From CAZFLD01 sp964519835 (GTDB lineage Bacteria; Spirochaetota; Spirochaetia; DSM-27196; CAZFLD01): 61,534 nt of DNA. The number at the start of each line of letters is the position of its first letter. The first letter of the stretch is position 1. The stretch spans positions 1 to 61,534 of the forward strand of contig CAZFLD010000020.1 of the NCBI GenBank assembly GCA_964519835.1, read 5' to 3'. The notes under the pieces are model-generated. The model had not been told where the DNA came from and made no database searches. It saw nothing but the letters and a program-made list of their open reading frames with translations. A program made the translations under genes and the position numbers. Positions 33,985 through 43,796 of the stretch are shown here, piece by piece.

Positions 33985-34958
33985 ACGCGCATGTACTCGC
34001 GGGAAAGCAGTCCCTCGTAACCCGTTGAAGCCTGCTCATGTGGGAGCGTCACGACGGGTAGCAGCGAGGGTTGGATAATACCGCTCGCCATTAGCGCAAG
34101 GGAGTCTTCGATATCCGCCGAGTCACAGTCACGGGGAACGATGAGGTCGGCCTCAGGACTGAACAGTGCGCGGTAGGAGAGCTTAATGGGCGCCTCGAGG
34201 GTTCCCTGAAGCACCAGGCGGGCGAACCCTCCGCCGCGATCGTCATCCTCCCGGCTGCGCAACAGCGCGGCCGATGTCTCGAGAACGGAAGCGGCACCGG
34301 TACAATCGAACACCACATTTCCGCCACCTCGCGTGAGCTCCAGGATCTGTTCCCGAGCATCGAGTTGTGACGCGTCAACCGTGGCATTTGCGCCGGCTTC
34401 GATTGCCAGGGCACGGCGCTTCTCATCCAGATCGACGCCGACGACCTTTGCACCTCTACCGACGGCGTGTTGCACGACAAAGTGCCCAATGATTCCGAGG
34501 CCCACCACGACAACCTGCTCTCCCTCGCTCACACGAGCGCGTTTGACGCCGTGCAGCGATATTCCGGCAACTTTGGAAAAAACGGCATCCGCATCGGCTA
34601 CAACCGGCGGCACCCGAATCGCCGATCCTTCTCCGGTGACTGAGTGCGACACCTGCGATCCCCAACAAAGGGAGTAGTGCCCGGGATCGTAGCAATGATC
34701 GCGTACGATGAGCCTGTCTCCGACTTTGAGGTTCGTGTTCGGTCCGGCGTGGACCACCTCGCCGAGATTCTCATAACCAGGCACAAGAGGAAAGTCCGAT
34801 CCGGGCTGCTGTCCACGAAACACTCGAGTCTCAGTTCCAGTGCTTACTCCGGTAAGAAGCGTTCGAGTGACCAGTTGTCCCGAACCCGGCTCCGGGATAA
34901 CGATATCCCCGGTCGAGACCTGCAATGGTGCCTCAAAGACAAGGCAACGTCCGTTCAT
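33966..34958 (-). CDS. BchC-like medium-chain dehydrogenase
   Basis: The protein has 330 residues from the ATG at 34958 (TTGGAGGAGCACT before it). It is an MDR fold with a GroES-like start and a Rossmann core (VVVGLGIIGHFVVQHAVG). The segment TGVSTGTETRVFRG, followed by FPLVPGYENLGEVV, matches the BchC-like subgroup, where the catalytic-zinc Cys of classical alcohol dehydrogenases is replaced. Classical ADH chemistry is therefore doubtful; sugar or polyol oxidation is likely from context. It is divergent from the ROK regulator (92 bp between starts) and its tail overlaps the GatZ-like gene by 19 bp, tail to tail. Confidence 0.83.
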   Translation of the reverse strand: MNGRCLVFEAPLQVSTGDIVIPEPGSGQLVTRTLLTGVSTGTETRVFRGQQPGSDFPLVPGYENLGEVVHAGPNTNLKVGDRLIVRDHCYDPGHYSLCWGSQVSHSVTGEGSAIRVPPVVADADAVFSKVAGISLHGVKRARVSEGEQVVVVGLGIIGHFVVQHAVGRGAKVVGVDLDEKRRALAIEAGANATVDASQLDAREQILELTRGGGNVVFDCTGAASVLETSAALLRSREDDDRGGGFARLVLQGTLEAPIKLSYRALFSPEADLIVPRDCDSADIEDSLALMASGIIQPSLLPVVTLPHEQASTGYEGLLSREYMRVHFTWS

Positions 34959-35050
34959 AGTGCTCCTCCAAGTATAACGATGAGTTTTTGAGTCGGTCAG
35001 GATAGTTTCCAAAAAAACAACAACTGCCGCTGCAACAACAAACAATAGTA

Positions 35051-36274
35051 ATGTACGATATTCAGATGAATATATCATCCATCGCTTCGCGAGTTCTCAA
35101 GGCCATATATGACCTAGAGCATCTCGAAGGGGCGACACGCCGGTCGATCGCCTCCAGGTTGGCGTGCAGTGTAGTCGTTGTATCAAAGGCGCTGAGCGAG
35201 CTCGAGAGCCATGACATGATCTCAAAGACGACACTTCGGCAAAACGGCGGAGGGAGACCCGTCTACCTCTACTCAGTGCAGCCATCGGTGTTCACGTCCA
35301 TAGGCGTGTCGGTGGATGTAGACTGCGTACGTGCCGTGCGGCTCGACTCCGATCGGAAGATCATCGGAGAAAACGTCGCGCCGATCGAATGGGGAAAGGA
35401 CGGATCGGCACTTGACTCGCTCACGGCGCGGATCCGCTCGAGTGTTGATGCTCTGCTGGGCGAAGACATCTCGGCGCCGCCGGTTGAAGTCATCGGGTTG
35501 AGCGTTCCCGGACTTGTCGACTCCCCGTCGGGACTCTGGCTACGCGGGCTCCAGATTCCCGGCATACGTCAGGTCAATCTTGAGACGTTGCTGCACGGGT
35601 TGCAGATGCCGGTTCTGATAGAGGATCACACAAGGTCTCTCACCTTCCGCGAGATGGAAACTGGTCACGGTCGCGACGTCGAAGACTTTGTTCTTATTAA
35701 TCTGACGGTGGGCGTTGGTGCCGGAATTGTCGTTCGACGTCGGATTCATCGCGGCCTACACGGTCTCGCCGGAGAAGTTGGCCACATAGTCGTCGACCCG
35801 AATGGTCGAAGGTGTGTGTGCGGCATGGTGGGCTGCGCGGAGACGATCTGCTCGGTTCCCTCAATCCGTCAATCTACGCGCGATCTCTCCCGAATTGGCG
35901 TCGCGACGACACTTTCAGCGGATGGACCAGCACCGACCGTGGAAGAGATTGCGGCAGCAGCGCGCGAGGGCGACCGCGCAGTGACTACCACACTCGCGGA
36001 GGCCGAGGACGCGCTTGTCAAAGTCGTTGCAACGTTGGTGGTCGTAATGAATCCCGGGCGGGTAATAATCACAGGGCCGGGAGGTTCACTGTTCGAGCCG
36101 ACGCGGGACTCCTTGGAACGGAAGTTGCGTCTACACTCTCTGCCGGAGGTCCAACAGGACATGGAGGTTGTCTTTAGTGAGTACACCACAAATCAGGAGG
36201 CAGAGGGTGTCGCCATGCTATCGGTAAGTCAGCACTGGCCTGAAGACGGACACACATGGGCGCGACCATCGTAG
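35051..36274 (+). CDS. ROK-family transcriptional regulator (NagC/XylR-like)
   Basis: This is a 407-residue protein. The N-terminal winged HTH (about 10-75) reads RRSIASRLACSVVVVSKALSE, followed by GGGRPVYLYSV. The ROK sugar-kinase-like domain follows, with GLSVPGLVDSPSGLW, DHTRSLTFREM, GAGIVVRRRIHRGLHG, GEVGHIVVDPNGRRCVCG and a Cys-rich zinc motif (C-x-C-G-x-x-G-C). It is a sugar-responsive repressor type. It is placed to control the divergent dehydrogenase and possibly the GatZ unit. Kinase activity is unlikely given the HTH and usual family behaviour. Confidence 0.92.
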   Translation: MYDIQMNISSIASRVLKAIYDLEHLEGATRRSIASRLACSVVVVSKALSELESHDMISKTTLRQNGGGRPVYLYSVQPSVFTSIGVSVDVDCVRAVRLDSDRKIIGENVAPIEWGKDGSALDSLTARIRSSVDALLGEDISAPPVEVIGLSVPGLVDSPSGLWLRGLQIPGIRQVNLETLLHGLQMPVLIEDHTRSLTFREMETGHGRDVEDFVLINLTVGVGAGIVVRRRIHRGLHGLAGEVGHIVVDPNGRRCVCGMVGCAETICSVPSIRQSTRDLSRIGVATTLSADGPAPTVEEIAAAAREGDRAVTTTLAEAEDALVKVVATLVVVMNPGRVIITGPGGSLFEPTRDSLERKLRLHSLPEVQQDMEVVFSEYTTNQEAEGVAMLSVSQHWPEDGHTWARPS

Positions 36275-36277
36275 TCG

Positions 36278-36835
36278 TCACAAACCGGAAAGCGACATGA
36301 GGCGGTCCAGGTCAATCTCCACGCCGAGCCCCAACGCCGTATTCCAGCCGTGCGGAACCAGGCGGGCATCCGCCTCTTCAGCCATCCAACCAATCCTTCG
36401 CATTTCACTCAGCCCGCCGACCTTAGTCACGTCAGGCTGGACGCGTACGGTCGAACCGACCTCCGATAACACCCCCCAAGCAGGCGCCCGGCCGGCTGCC
36501 CGGTGACCTTGCCCAGAATGTCCCACAGCGCCATGTCGAACCCGCTGATGGCGTGCGTGACACCGCCACCCCGTCCAGCCCAAAACGTGCGTGTATGGAG
36601 CTTTTCGCTTACCCTTTCCGGCTCGAGCGGCGTTTCTCCTTCAATGCGGTTCCAGGTGGACCACAGCCGCCTGAACGACACCACAGTCGCTGAAGCAGCT
36701 ACCCCATCCACTGACTCCCTCGTCGGTCAGGGCCTCTGTTATCGCGTGAATACAGTCGTCCGGCGCGAGTTCAACCGCCCAACCGCCTGCTGGGGTGAAC
36801 CCACGAAGACCGCATACCCGAATTTCGTGTACCCT
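36278..36835 (-). pseudogene. Mandelate racemase/enolase-superfamily gene, shattered
   Basis: Three frames on the minus strand carry consecutive pieces of one enzyme. The N-terminal piece reads VHEIRVCGLRGFTPAGGWAV and TDEGVSGWGSCFSD. The middle piece reads ERVSEKLHTRTFWAGRGG, THAISGFDMALWDILGK and RLLGG. The C-terminal piece reads VGSTVRVQPDVTKVGGLSEM and ARLVPHGWNTALGLG. The central barrel with the catalytic Lys and metal-binding Asp/Glu residues is gone. At least one frameshift and one large deletion are needed, so the gene is dead. It was probably a sugar-acid dehydratase. Confidence 0.8.
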
Positions 36836-37001
36836 CCTAGTTTGTTTCCGATTATCACGTCGGCCGGTGCAATTCATTGCCGGTTTGCGGTGTTATTGTA
36901 TAAAGGGCGATCTATCTGCATACTTGGACGGTATCTCGACGAGATTTTACACTCGACCAAACCGTTAATCAAAAACCGTTCGAGGAGTTCGGGGAGCTGA
37001 T

Positions 37002-38276
37002 GTGATCAATACAGGGCCATGGCGTCTGCTCTTGGTTGATGACGAACCGAATATCCGCGAAGGACTGCGCGATCTCGTGGACTGGTCGTCGCTCGGAATC
37101 CAGATCGTCGGCGAGGCGGAGTCGGGAATGGAAGCCCTCCGCAAGGCGTTTCGCCTGTCACCACACATTGTGCTCGTCGACATCGTAATGCCCGATCACG
37201 ATGGGATCTGGCTTGCCAGACGTTTAAAAGAGCATAACCGCTCGACGAGAGTGGTGTTTCTGAGCGCCTATCGACAGTCGGACTATCTACTCGAGGCGTT
37301 TCGTCTCGGCGCCGATTACTACATGGTCAAACCGTTCGACGATAACGAGTTCACACAGGTGATGAGCAAGATTGTTGCGGATCTTCAGAGCGATCTACGA
37401 GACGAACGTCGCGAAGACCGATATAGGCGACAACTCGAACGAAACCAGGATCTACTGGCCGAGCGATTCCTTCGTGACATCATGTACGGAAGGTCCGGTG
37501 TCTCCGCAAGCGGCGACATCGAGAAGCGATTCGACTGCTCGGACTCCAGCGAGAACAGCCAACTGCGATTTATGTTTGTACACCTGGCTGAGGCGGGCGC
37601 CGGGCAGGCGATCGCGTCCATCGAGGACCGTCTTGCTTCGTATTCAACCGCCAAACCAAGCCTCGTGTCGGAGTCGTCGAACCTGGTGATCGTGCATCGA
37701 GGCACGCCGGAAACGTGGGCAACGATAGAGTCGCAGACGACGTCGGTCTTGCACGACCTCGGTTCGCGGGCTTTCACCGCGGTCTCCGAGCCGGCCGAGT
37801 CGGTGCTTGCGCTGCGTGACTTCTACGCGCGGGCCGCCCGGCAGGCTGCAGCCCGGGAGTCAAGCGTGGGAGATCAGACCGACGCGCGCGAACCGGTTAC
37901 GATCGTTGGCATTCCGTCGCTGAAGACCCCGGACGACGGCGGTGGATCGCGTTATCGTCAAGTGGTGCGCGAGGTCGTCGATCTCATAGAGACCAACTAC
38001 ATGGATGAATCAATCTCGTTGAGCACCATCGCGGAAGCAGTCCAGCTGTCGCCCAATTACCTTTCGACGCTGTTCAAGCGCGAGGTCGGTTTGACCCTCT
38101 ACCGCTTTATCCTCGATACGAGGCTTCGGCACGCCAAACGGCTCTTGAAAAACCCCCGTTACCGAACGTACGAGGTGGCATTCGCCGTAGGCTACGCCAA
38201 CGCGAATCACTTCTCAAAGGTATTCCGCCGGGAAACCACAATGACGCCGGGCCAGTACCGGGAGTCGGGCCGGTGA
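37002..38276 (+). CDS. YesN-type response regulator (receiver plus AraC HTH)
   Basis: This 424-residue protein starts at GTG after GGGGAGCTGAT. The receiver domain (1-125) has LLLVDDEPN and D60 in VLVDIVMPD. A middle region of unknown fold follows, and the C-terminal AraC domain reads SLSTIAEAVQLSPNYLSTLF, then YEVAFAVGYANANHFSKVFR, MTPGQYR. It is the DNA-binding partner of the histidine kinase encoded next (GTGA overlap). Such pairs control adjacent sugar ABC operons, here very probably the leftward cluster ending at 39966. A possible promoter (TTGTAT at 36896, CATACT at 36919) lies in the AT-rich gap upstream. Confidence 0.93.
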   Translation: MINTGPWRLLLVDDEPNIREGLRDLVDWSSLGIQIVGEAESGMEALRKAFRLSPHIVLVDIVMPDHDGIWLARRLKEHNRSTRVVFLSAYRQSDYLLEAFRLGADYYMVKPFDDNEFTQVMSKIVADLQSDLRDERREDRYRRQLERNQDLLAERFLRDIMYGRSGVSASGDIEKRFDCSDSSENSQLRFMFVHLAEAGAGQAIASIEDRLASYSTAKPSLVSESSNLVIVHRGTPETWATIESQTTSVLHDLGSRAFTAVSEPAESVLALRDFYARAARQAAARESSVGDQTDAREPVTIVGIPSLKTPDDGGGSRYRQVVREVVDLIETNYMDESISLSTIAEAVQLSPNYLSTLFKREVGLTLYRFILDTRLRHAKRLLKNPRYRTYEVAFAVGYANANHFSKVFRRETTMTPGQYRESGR

Positions 38277-40057
38277 GATTCGCGCACCAGGTGTTTCTGG
38301 CGCTCATCGGCGTGTCGTTGATGCTTATACTGTTGCTGGGCCTGGTGTCTTCGAGACTGACCGCGGATATTGTGCGCGAACAAACAAGCGTGGCGCTCGA
38401 GGATGTGCTCCGCCTCGGCGCACAGAACGTGGACCAGTCGCTGCAACAGGTCCAACTCGTCGCGGATTTTGTCAATCGAAACCCGCGGTTCGAAGAGATC
38501 CTGGCCAGACTCAAGGCGGGTGAACGCGACTTATCCTATCTCCTCGATAGCTTTCGCTACATCGTTCGGACCTTCGACGGTTTTGAGGGAAACAACGCCG
38601 TGCACCGGGTTCGGCTTTACGTCTACGGCGGTTCGATTCTCGGCCTTAACCGCAGGTACGTGTACGGCATTGATGAGTGGTCGATTGCCGAGTCGGCGTC
38701 TTTTCCGAGTAGCGGTATCTACGTGTGGAAGCCGACCTATCCGCATACTTACCCGTTTGATTCCGCACCAACCCGAATCTTGTCGCTGCAGCGATTTCTC
38801 CACGCGCGCAATGATCTGAGCTCAAAAATCGGCATCCTTTCGGTCGATATCCTCGAAGAATGGATCGTGCAGATACTGCAATCGATTACCAAGTATTCCT
38901 CCGGATTTATGGTTCTGTCTGGAAGCGATGAGATAATCACCTCGCTCTCTCTCGATCCCGGCCAGGCTGTTCCCGACGACCTACTAGCCATGGTGCAGTC
39001 GATGGACCCCGCGGCATCGTCGTCACTAATCGAACACGACGGTAAAGAGTATCTGGCGGTCAGCTACCCGATCAGATCTTCCTACGACGACTGGCGACTC
39101 TCCGCTCTGATGACACGAGCCGATATCACGGGCCGCAGCCGTGACGTGCTGCGCGTAACGTACCTACTCATGGCTCTCGGGCTTCTCATTTCGGCGGTCG
39201 TGTCCGGGATCCTCGCCCGGCAGGTCACGGGCGGAATTACCGAGCTGCAGCGTTACCTCACTAAGATGAAGGCGGGCGAGTATGCACAGATACCCACAAT
39301 CAGTGGACCGCGCGAGATCGCCGAGTTGCAGGGTCAGTACAACGCCATGTCGGGGGAGATACGTCGTCTGATTGAAGAGGTGTACAAAACGACACTCCGC
39401 CGGCAAAAGGCGGAGCTTCAGGCACTCGAAGGACAGATCAATCCGCACTTCCTCTACAACACACTCGACACGATGAAATGGATGACAAAACGACTCGGGC
39501 ATCCCGAGCTCGCGCTTCTGCTGGGGTCTTTGTCGACGTTTTTTCGGGTAAGTCTCAGCCGGGGTGCAGAGATCATTCCCCTCCATGATGAGATCGCGCA
39601 CGTCAGATCCTACCTGGACATCCAATCGATCCGTTTCCGTGAATCGCTTCAGACGTCGTTCGACGTAGACAAGACATTGACGAACGTACCGGTTCTGAAG
39701 CTCATCCTACAACCACTCGTGGAGAACGCAATTGTCCACGGGATTCAAAAGAGGGCCGGCCGCAAGGGCAGCATTACGGTTCGGGCGTCGGCGCTCGATC
39801 ACGATCACATCGAGTTGTCCGTTGTAGACGACGGATGCGGGATGTCGGCGGAGCAGCTTGACAGCATCTCCCGGACAACGACGTCCGGTTACGGGATACG
39901 CAACGTTGATCAACGCTTGCAACTCTATTACGGGCCGGACTACGGCGTATCGTTCGAAAGCAAAATCAATCGCGGAACGGTGGCAAGGATAGTGCTTCCA
40001 ATGCGACCAGACGGCGGCTCCGACACAACGCCGAAAACCAACGCCCCGACAGTTTAA
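38273..40057 (+). CDS. YesM-type sensor histidine kinase
   Basis: This is a 594-residue protein. Membrane helices at about 8-28 and 295-315 flank a Cache-like extracytoplasmic sensor domain. A HAMP linker (about 315-370) is followed by the His_kinase domain, where H392 sits in GQINPHFLYNTLD, and by an ATPase domain with LVENAIVHG and DDGCGM. This is the standard YesM architecture for sensing sugars or oligosaccharides outside the membrane. The start overlaps the YesN-like gene by 4 bp. Its 3' end runs 92 bp into the opposite-strand GH1 gene. Confidence 0.93.
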   Translation: MRFAHQVFLALIGVSLMLILLLGLVSSRLTADIVREQTSVALEDVLRLGAQNVDQSLQQVQLVADFVNRNPRFEEILARLKAGERDLSYLLDSFRYIVRTFDGFEGNNAVHRVRLYVYGGSILGLNRRYVYGIDEWSIAESASFPSSGIYVWKPTYPHTYPFDSAPTRILSLQRFLHARNDLSSKIGILSVDILEEWIVQILQSITKYSSGFMVLSGSDEIITSLSLDPGQAVPDDLLAMVQSMDPAASSSLIEHDGKEYLAVSYPIRSSYDDWRLSALMTRADITGRSRDVLRVTYLLMALGLLISAVVSGILARQVTGGITELQRYLTKMKAGEYAQIPTISGPREIAELQGQYNAMSGEIRRLIEEVYKTTLRRQKAELQALEGQINPHFLYNTLDTMKWMTKRLGHPELALLLGSLSTFFRVSLSRGAEIIPLHDEIAHVRSYLDIQSIRFRESLQTSFDVDKTLTNVPVLKLILQPLVENAIVHGIQKRAGRKGSITVRASALDHDHIELSVVDDGCGMSAEQLDSISRTTTSGYGIRNVDQRLQLYYGPDYGVSFESKINRGTVARIVLPMRPDGGSDTTPKTNAPTV

Positions 40058-41348
40058 CGGTGCGCTTCCCGGTCTGAAAGTCGACGTAAACGAGGCCAAA
40101 ACGCTGGGTGAATCCGGCTGCCCACTCGAAATTGTCTATGAGCGACCATGCGCAGTACCCAAGAACCGGGACACCCGCATCGGATGCCCGTAGCAGTTCC
40201 CGTAGATGGGCGTGCAGATAGTGCACGCGCTGCACGTCATCGACAGCGCCCCGCTCGTCGACCCAGTCCATGATCGCCATCCCGTTCTCCGTTACGAGCA
40301 CCGGAAGGTCGTAGCGCTCGTGGTAAAAGGTGGTCCCCCAGTAGAGAACGGACGGAAGGACGGGCCAGCCCAGTGAGTTTCGTGGAGCTCCATCCGGGAA
40401 GGGAACCTCTCTCGGTTCACCTCCGGGCGCCGCCGATACGGTCGTCCCGGTATAGGCGTTCATCCCGATGAAGTCCAGTTTGGCGTGTGGGGGAAAGCGG
40501 CAATCGGAACAAAAGCTCTGGAGCGCGGCCGGCAAGCGCCCGCCAACCAGAGGTTCAAGCCAGAATCCGTCGCGCGAAAGGTCCTCGTCCGAGAACGTCC
40601 ACGACCGAGCGGCCTGGACGTCGATTGTATCGTCCGTTGCAGGCACTGCGATCTCCGAACCAAAGGCGACGCCGACCTTCGCATCCGGTTCACCGTAGGT
40701 CCGGATCACCTGGACCGCAAGACGATGGGCCCGGATAACATTGGCAACGATGACGTGTATCTGATCGTCGGACAGCGACAGCCCGGGGGCGTGAATCCCC
40801 TGTTTGTACCCCAGATCGACGAACACCCTAGGCTCATTAAACGTTATCCAGTAGCCAACGCCACGGCCGAGACGACGGACAACCAACTCCGCGTAGTCGG
40901 CAAACCACCGTGGGCTGTCGGGATTGAGCCATCCGCCGCGCATGGACAGGTCGAGCGGCAGGTCCCAATGAAAGAGAGTGACAAGTGGTGTGATTCCCGC
41001 GTTCCGGAGTTTCTCGACGATATCGGCGTAGAATGCGACGCCGCGCTCGTTTACCGATCCCACACCACCCGGCAGGACTCGGGGCCAGGACACTGAGAAC
41101 CGATAGGCGCCCAGTCCGAGCTCGCACAGGAGCGACAGATCATCAGCCGCCCGCGTCCAGTGGTCCGCAGCCACGCGGGCCGAGGAGCCGTCGGAGATGG
41201 CGCCGTCAATACAACAGAAGGCATCCCAAACCGACTCGCCGCGTAGATCGGTCGACGACCCGCCTTCGATCTGATAGGCGGACGTTGCCGCCCCGAGGAG
41301 AAACCCCTCAGGTATTTCGCATGTATTCGTAGAAGTAGAAGTGCTCAT
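39966..41348 (-). CDS. GH1 beta-glycosidase
   Basis: This is a 460-residue GH1 enzyme. The N-terminal FLLGAATSAYQIEGG is the family signature, the acid/base E172 is in TFNEP and the nucleophile E354 in LVTENGM. There is no signal peptide, so it is cytoplasmic and would hydrolyse imported beta-glucosides, galactosides or similar. It is the last gene of the binding-protein/permease operon. The C-terminus extends about 25 residues past the usual GH1 end and overlaps the YesM-like gene tail to tail by 92 bp. Confidence 0.93.
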   Translation of the reverse strand: MSTSTSTNTCEIPEGFLLGAATSAYQIEGGSSTDLRGESVWDAFCCIDGAISDGSSARVAADHWTRAADDLSLLCELGLGAYRFSVSWPRVLPGGVGSVNERGVAFYADIVEKLRNAGITPLVTLFHWDLPLDLSMRGGWLNPDSPRWFADYAELVVRRLGRGVGYWITFNEPRVFVDLGYKQGIHAPGLSLSDDQIHVIVANVIRAHRLAVQVIRTYGEPDAKVGVAFGSEIAVPATDDTIDVQAARSWTFSDEDLSRDGFWLEPLVGGRLPAALQSFCSDCRFPPHAKLDFIGMNAYTGTTVSAAPGGEPREVPFPDGAPRNSLGWPVLPSVLYWGTTFYHERYDLPVLVTENGMAIMDWVDERGAVDDVQRVHYLHAHLRELLRASDAGVPVLGYCAWSLIDNFEWAAGFTQRFGLVYVDFQTGKRTVKLSGRWFSALCRSRRLVALEALSLPPFRD

Positions 41349-41401
41349 AAACGGTGGAAAGGCAGCGGGCCATGCGACCCGCTGCCCCCCCGAAGAAAGG
41401 C

Positions 41402-42871
41402 CTATCTAGAAACGTCCCAGACTCGAAGCGCTTCGAGAGCCGTATTCCCTCCTGCCGCATCCCATGCGGCGAGGAAGTCCTGCCAGCCCTCTTCGAGAGG
41501 AACCGCTCCGGCAATGATCTTCACCCAATACTCATGACGAATCTCCTCGAGCTCCGCGGCAACATCGTCGACCGCCGCGATCGGCGGCGCGTACATGTAG
41601 ACGTTCGCCTCGGTCGGGTGCGACTCGAGTGCCGAGAAATACGGATAGAATCCCCGGTATCTCACCCGGTTCATGAAGTTTTCGTAGGTATCCCAAATCA
41701 CGTAGTTCGCGGCGTAGGAAATCTCGGAAATGGCATCCGTCGGCACCAACACACCATCTTCGACAGTGTGGTGAATACCTTCTTGACCGTAGGTGATGAA
41801 GTACTGCGCCGTTTGGCTCGCGGCGAACTTGTTCAAGAAGTCGATCGCTCCGTCGACATTTTCGCTCGACCGTGCAACCGCAAGCATTTGAGCTGTCGGC
41901 GTTCCGGCCGGCATTGCGCTCATGCCTCCGGGACCAATCGCTGGGGCGATGTACACAAACTCACCATCCGGGACGTTTTCGTTAAAGGCCGGCAGCATCC
42001 AGGTGGCGCTCCACCAGGCAACTGTACTCATCCCGGCGTTGCCGGACATAAACAGCTCGTCGACCGGGTCCGCGCTGGTAAGGACCGGGAAATCGATATT
42101 CAGCAGTTCTTCCTCATAGAGCCGGCGAACAAAACCGAGGTATTCACGAGCTTCCGGTTCGATCCATGGAGCAACGATTTCACCGTCGCGCCGAGCCCAG
42201 GGGACAAGAACTCCGAACCCGGCAGCAAGTCCCTGAATCCCGTAGTCGACCGCAACGCCGGCTGCCGGAACAGTGTTTCCGCCACCCGCGGGATCGTTCT
42301 CTTTGAAGGCCACAAGGACTTCGTAGAACTCTTCGACGGTTCGAGGGATATCGAGACCAAGCATGTCCAGCCAGTCTTTGCGGATCATCATGCCCTCGTT
42401 TGTCGACTGATAGTTGGCCGGACGGGGAACCGCGACGATACTTCCGTTGATCCGGACTGCATCCCAGTTTTCGTCCGGAATACTGTTCAGAATAAAATCG
42501 CCATTGGCCGCCAAGGCGTCATCGAGCGGCGCGAGAACTCCCTGAATGCCGTATCGGGCAACCTCGGCCTTGTCGTCGAGTTCGACGATGTCGGCGATAT
42601 CGCCGGACGCAAACATAACGGTCAATCTTTCACTGGTTGCATCGGTCGGCATCAGTACCCATTCGACGTCGTAACCGGTCTCCTCGCGGATCAGGTCAAT
42701 GACCATATTGTCATTGACGTCCACCCCGTCCGGGATCTCTCCCTTGGGATAGGTCATCACCTGGAGTGTCGGCGCTGCGCCGGAATCGGTCGGCTCGGCG
42801 CTACCGGTAGCAAAAGCCGTTGTTGTGATGATCAGCATCATCGCCAGTAGTGCGATTCGTCTCATGATCAT
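41402..42871 (-). CDS. Extracellular sugar-binding protein of an ABC transporter (LipO/YtcQ-like)
   Basis: The protein has 489 residues from the ATG at 42871, seven bases after AGGAGG. A signal peptide ends at TTTAFATGSAE with no lipobox Cys, so signal peptidase I cleavage is likely. The remainder is a family-1 solute-binding fold (LTVMFASGDIADIVEL, a NFMNRVRYRGFYPYF hinge helix, and AAELEEIRHEYWVKII near the end). It delivers an oligosaccharide to the two permeases encoded upstream. GH1 follows 53 bp downstream. Confidence 0.92.
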   Translation of the reverse strand: MIMRRIALLAMMLIITTTAFATGSAEPTDSGAAPTLQVMTYPKGEIPDGVDVNDNMVIDLIREETGYDVEWVLMPTDATSERLTVMFASGDIADIVELDDKAEVARYGIQGVLAPLDDALAANGDFILNSIPDENWDAVRINGSIVAVPRPANYQSTNEGMMIRKDWLDMLGLDIPRTVEEFYEVLVAFKENDPAGGGNTVPAAGVAVDYGIQGLAAGFGVLVPWARRDGEIVAPWIEPEAREYLGFVRRLYEEELLNIDFPVLTSADPVDELFMSGNAGMSTVAWWSATWMLPAFNENVPDGEFVYIAPAIGPGGMSAMPAGTPTAQMLAVARSSENVDGAIDFLNKFAASQTAQYFITYGQEGIHHTVEDGVLVPTDAISEISYAANYVIWDTYENFMNRVRYRGFYPYFSALESHPTEANVYMYAPPIAAVDDVAAELEEIRHEYWVKIIAGAVPLEEGWQDFLAAWDAAGGNTALEALRVWDVSR

Positions 42872-42923
42872 GTTGAAACCTCCTAACGTTATTACCAGAG
42901 AGACAACGTCTCTCATTTGGTTC

Positions 42924-43796
42924 CTATTCCTTTACCGATCCAAGCATTATTCCCTTCACGAAATAGCGCTGCAAAAATGGGTAGACCATAAGGATGGGCA
43001 GCGTCGAAGCGATGACAGTCGCTCCGTTCACCGACGCGTTTGCCATCCTCATGTCGGTAAATCCAGCCGCGGGATCGGTGGAGCGAATCAGTTCGCGGAG
43101 ATATACCTGCAACGGGAACAGCGCACGATCGGTCAGATAAATCAGCGCGTCGAAGTACTGGTTCCAGTAGTCGACCGCGTAGAACAAAGAGATTGTAGCG
43201 ATTGCCGGCAACGAGATCGGCACATAGATTCGATAGAGGATTGTGACATTGCTCGCCCCGTCCATCCGTGCGGACTCTTCGAGGCTGTCCGGGACTCCCA
43301 GGAAGTAGTTCCTGACGATGATCATGTGGTACGGAATAACGAGGGTTGGAATGATGACAGACCACAGCGTGTTGGTCAGGCCGAACGCACGAACAACAAG
43401 ATAGGTCGGGATAAGACCCCCACTAAAGAACATGGTAAAGATGTAGAGAAACCCGACCAATCGTCGGCCCGGCAATCGTTTCCTGGATAACGCGTACGCA
43501 ATGTTGGCCGTGAACCAGGTGTTCAGACTTGTACCAACAACCGTGATAAAGACGGTAACCCCAAATGCCCGCCAGAACTTGGTGCTGCCCATCACGAGCT
43601 CATATGCCTCGAACGTGAAGCCGACTGGAAACAAGGACACCCTGCCGGCGTGAACGTATATGGCTGAGCTGAGTGACTTTGCCAGTATGTTGATAAACGG
43701 AAGCACCGTCAGGACCATAAACACCGTGAGGATCAGGTAGACAAAGACATCGAATACCCGGTCGCTTCGGTTCTTCAAAACGACGCTACTACGCAT
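42924..43796 (-). CDS. ABC transporter permease, MalG/LplC type
   Basis: This is a 290-residue permease with six membrane helices. The inner-membrane EAA loop reads SLEESARMDGASNVTILYRI and PISLPA. It starts directly after the stop of the preceding permease. The C-terminal PFLQRYFVKGIMLGSVKE is typical of the LplC/YtcP subgroup. Together with the LplB-like partner it forms the channel for the sugar bound by the protein encoded at 41402. No ABC ATPase gene is in the operon, so a shared MsmX-like ATPase is presumed. Confidence 0.94.
   Translation of the reverse strand: MRSSVVLKNRSDRVFDVFVYLILTVFMVLTVLPFINILAKSLSSAIYVHAGRVSLFPVGFTFEAYELVMGSTKFWRAFGVTVFITVVGTSLNTWFTANIAYALSRKRLPGRRLVGFLYIFTMFFSGGLIPTYLVVRAFGLTNTLWSVIIPTLVIPYHMIIVRNYFLGVPDSLEESARMDGASNVTILYRIYVPISLPAIATISLFYAVDYWNQYFDALIYLTDRALFPLQVYLRELIRSTDPAAGFTDMRMANASVNGATVIASTLPILMVYPFLQRYFVKGIMLGSVKE

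Noticed and set aside
41354..42850. 498-codon open frame opposite the sugar-binding protein gene
   Set aside because: It has no domain pattern, while the opposite strand has a signal peptide, ribosome site and operon context.
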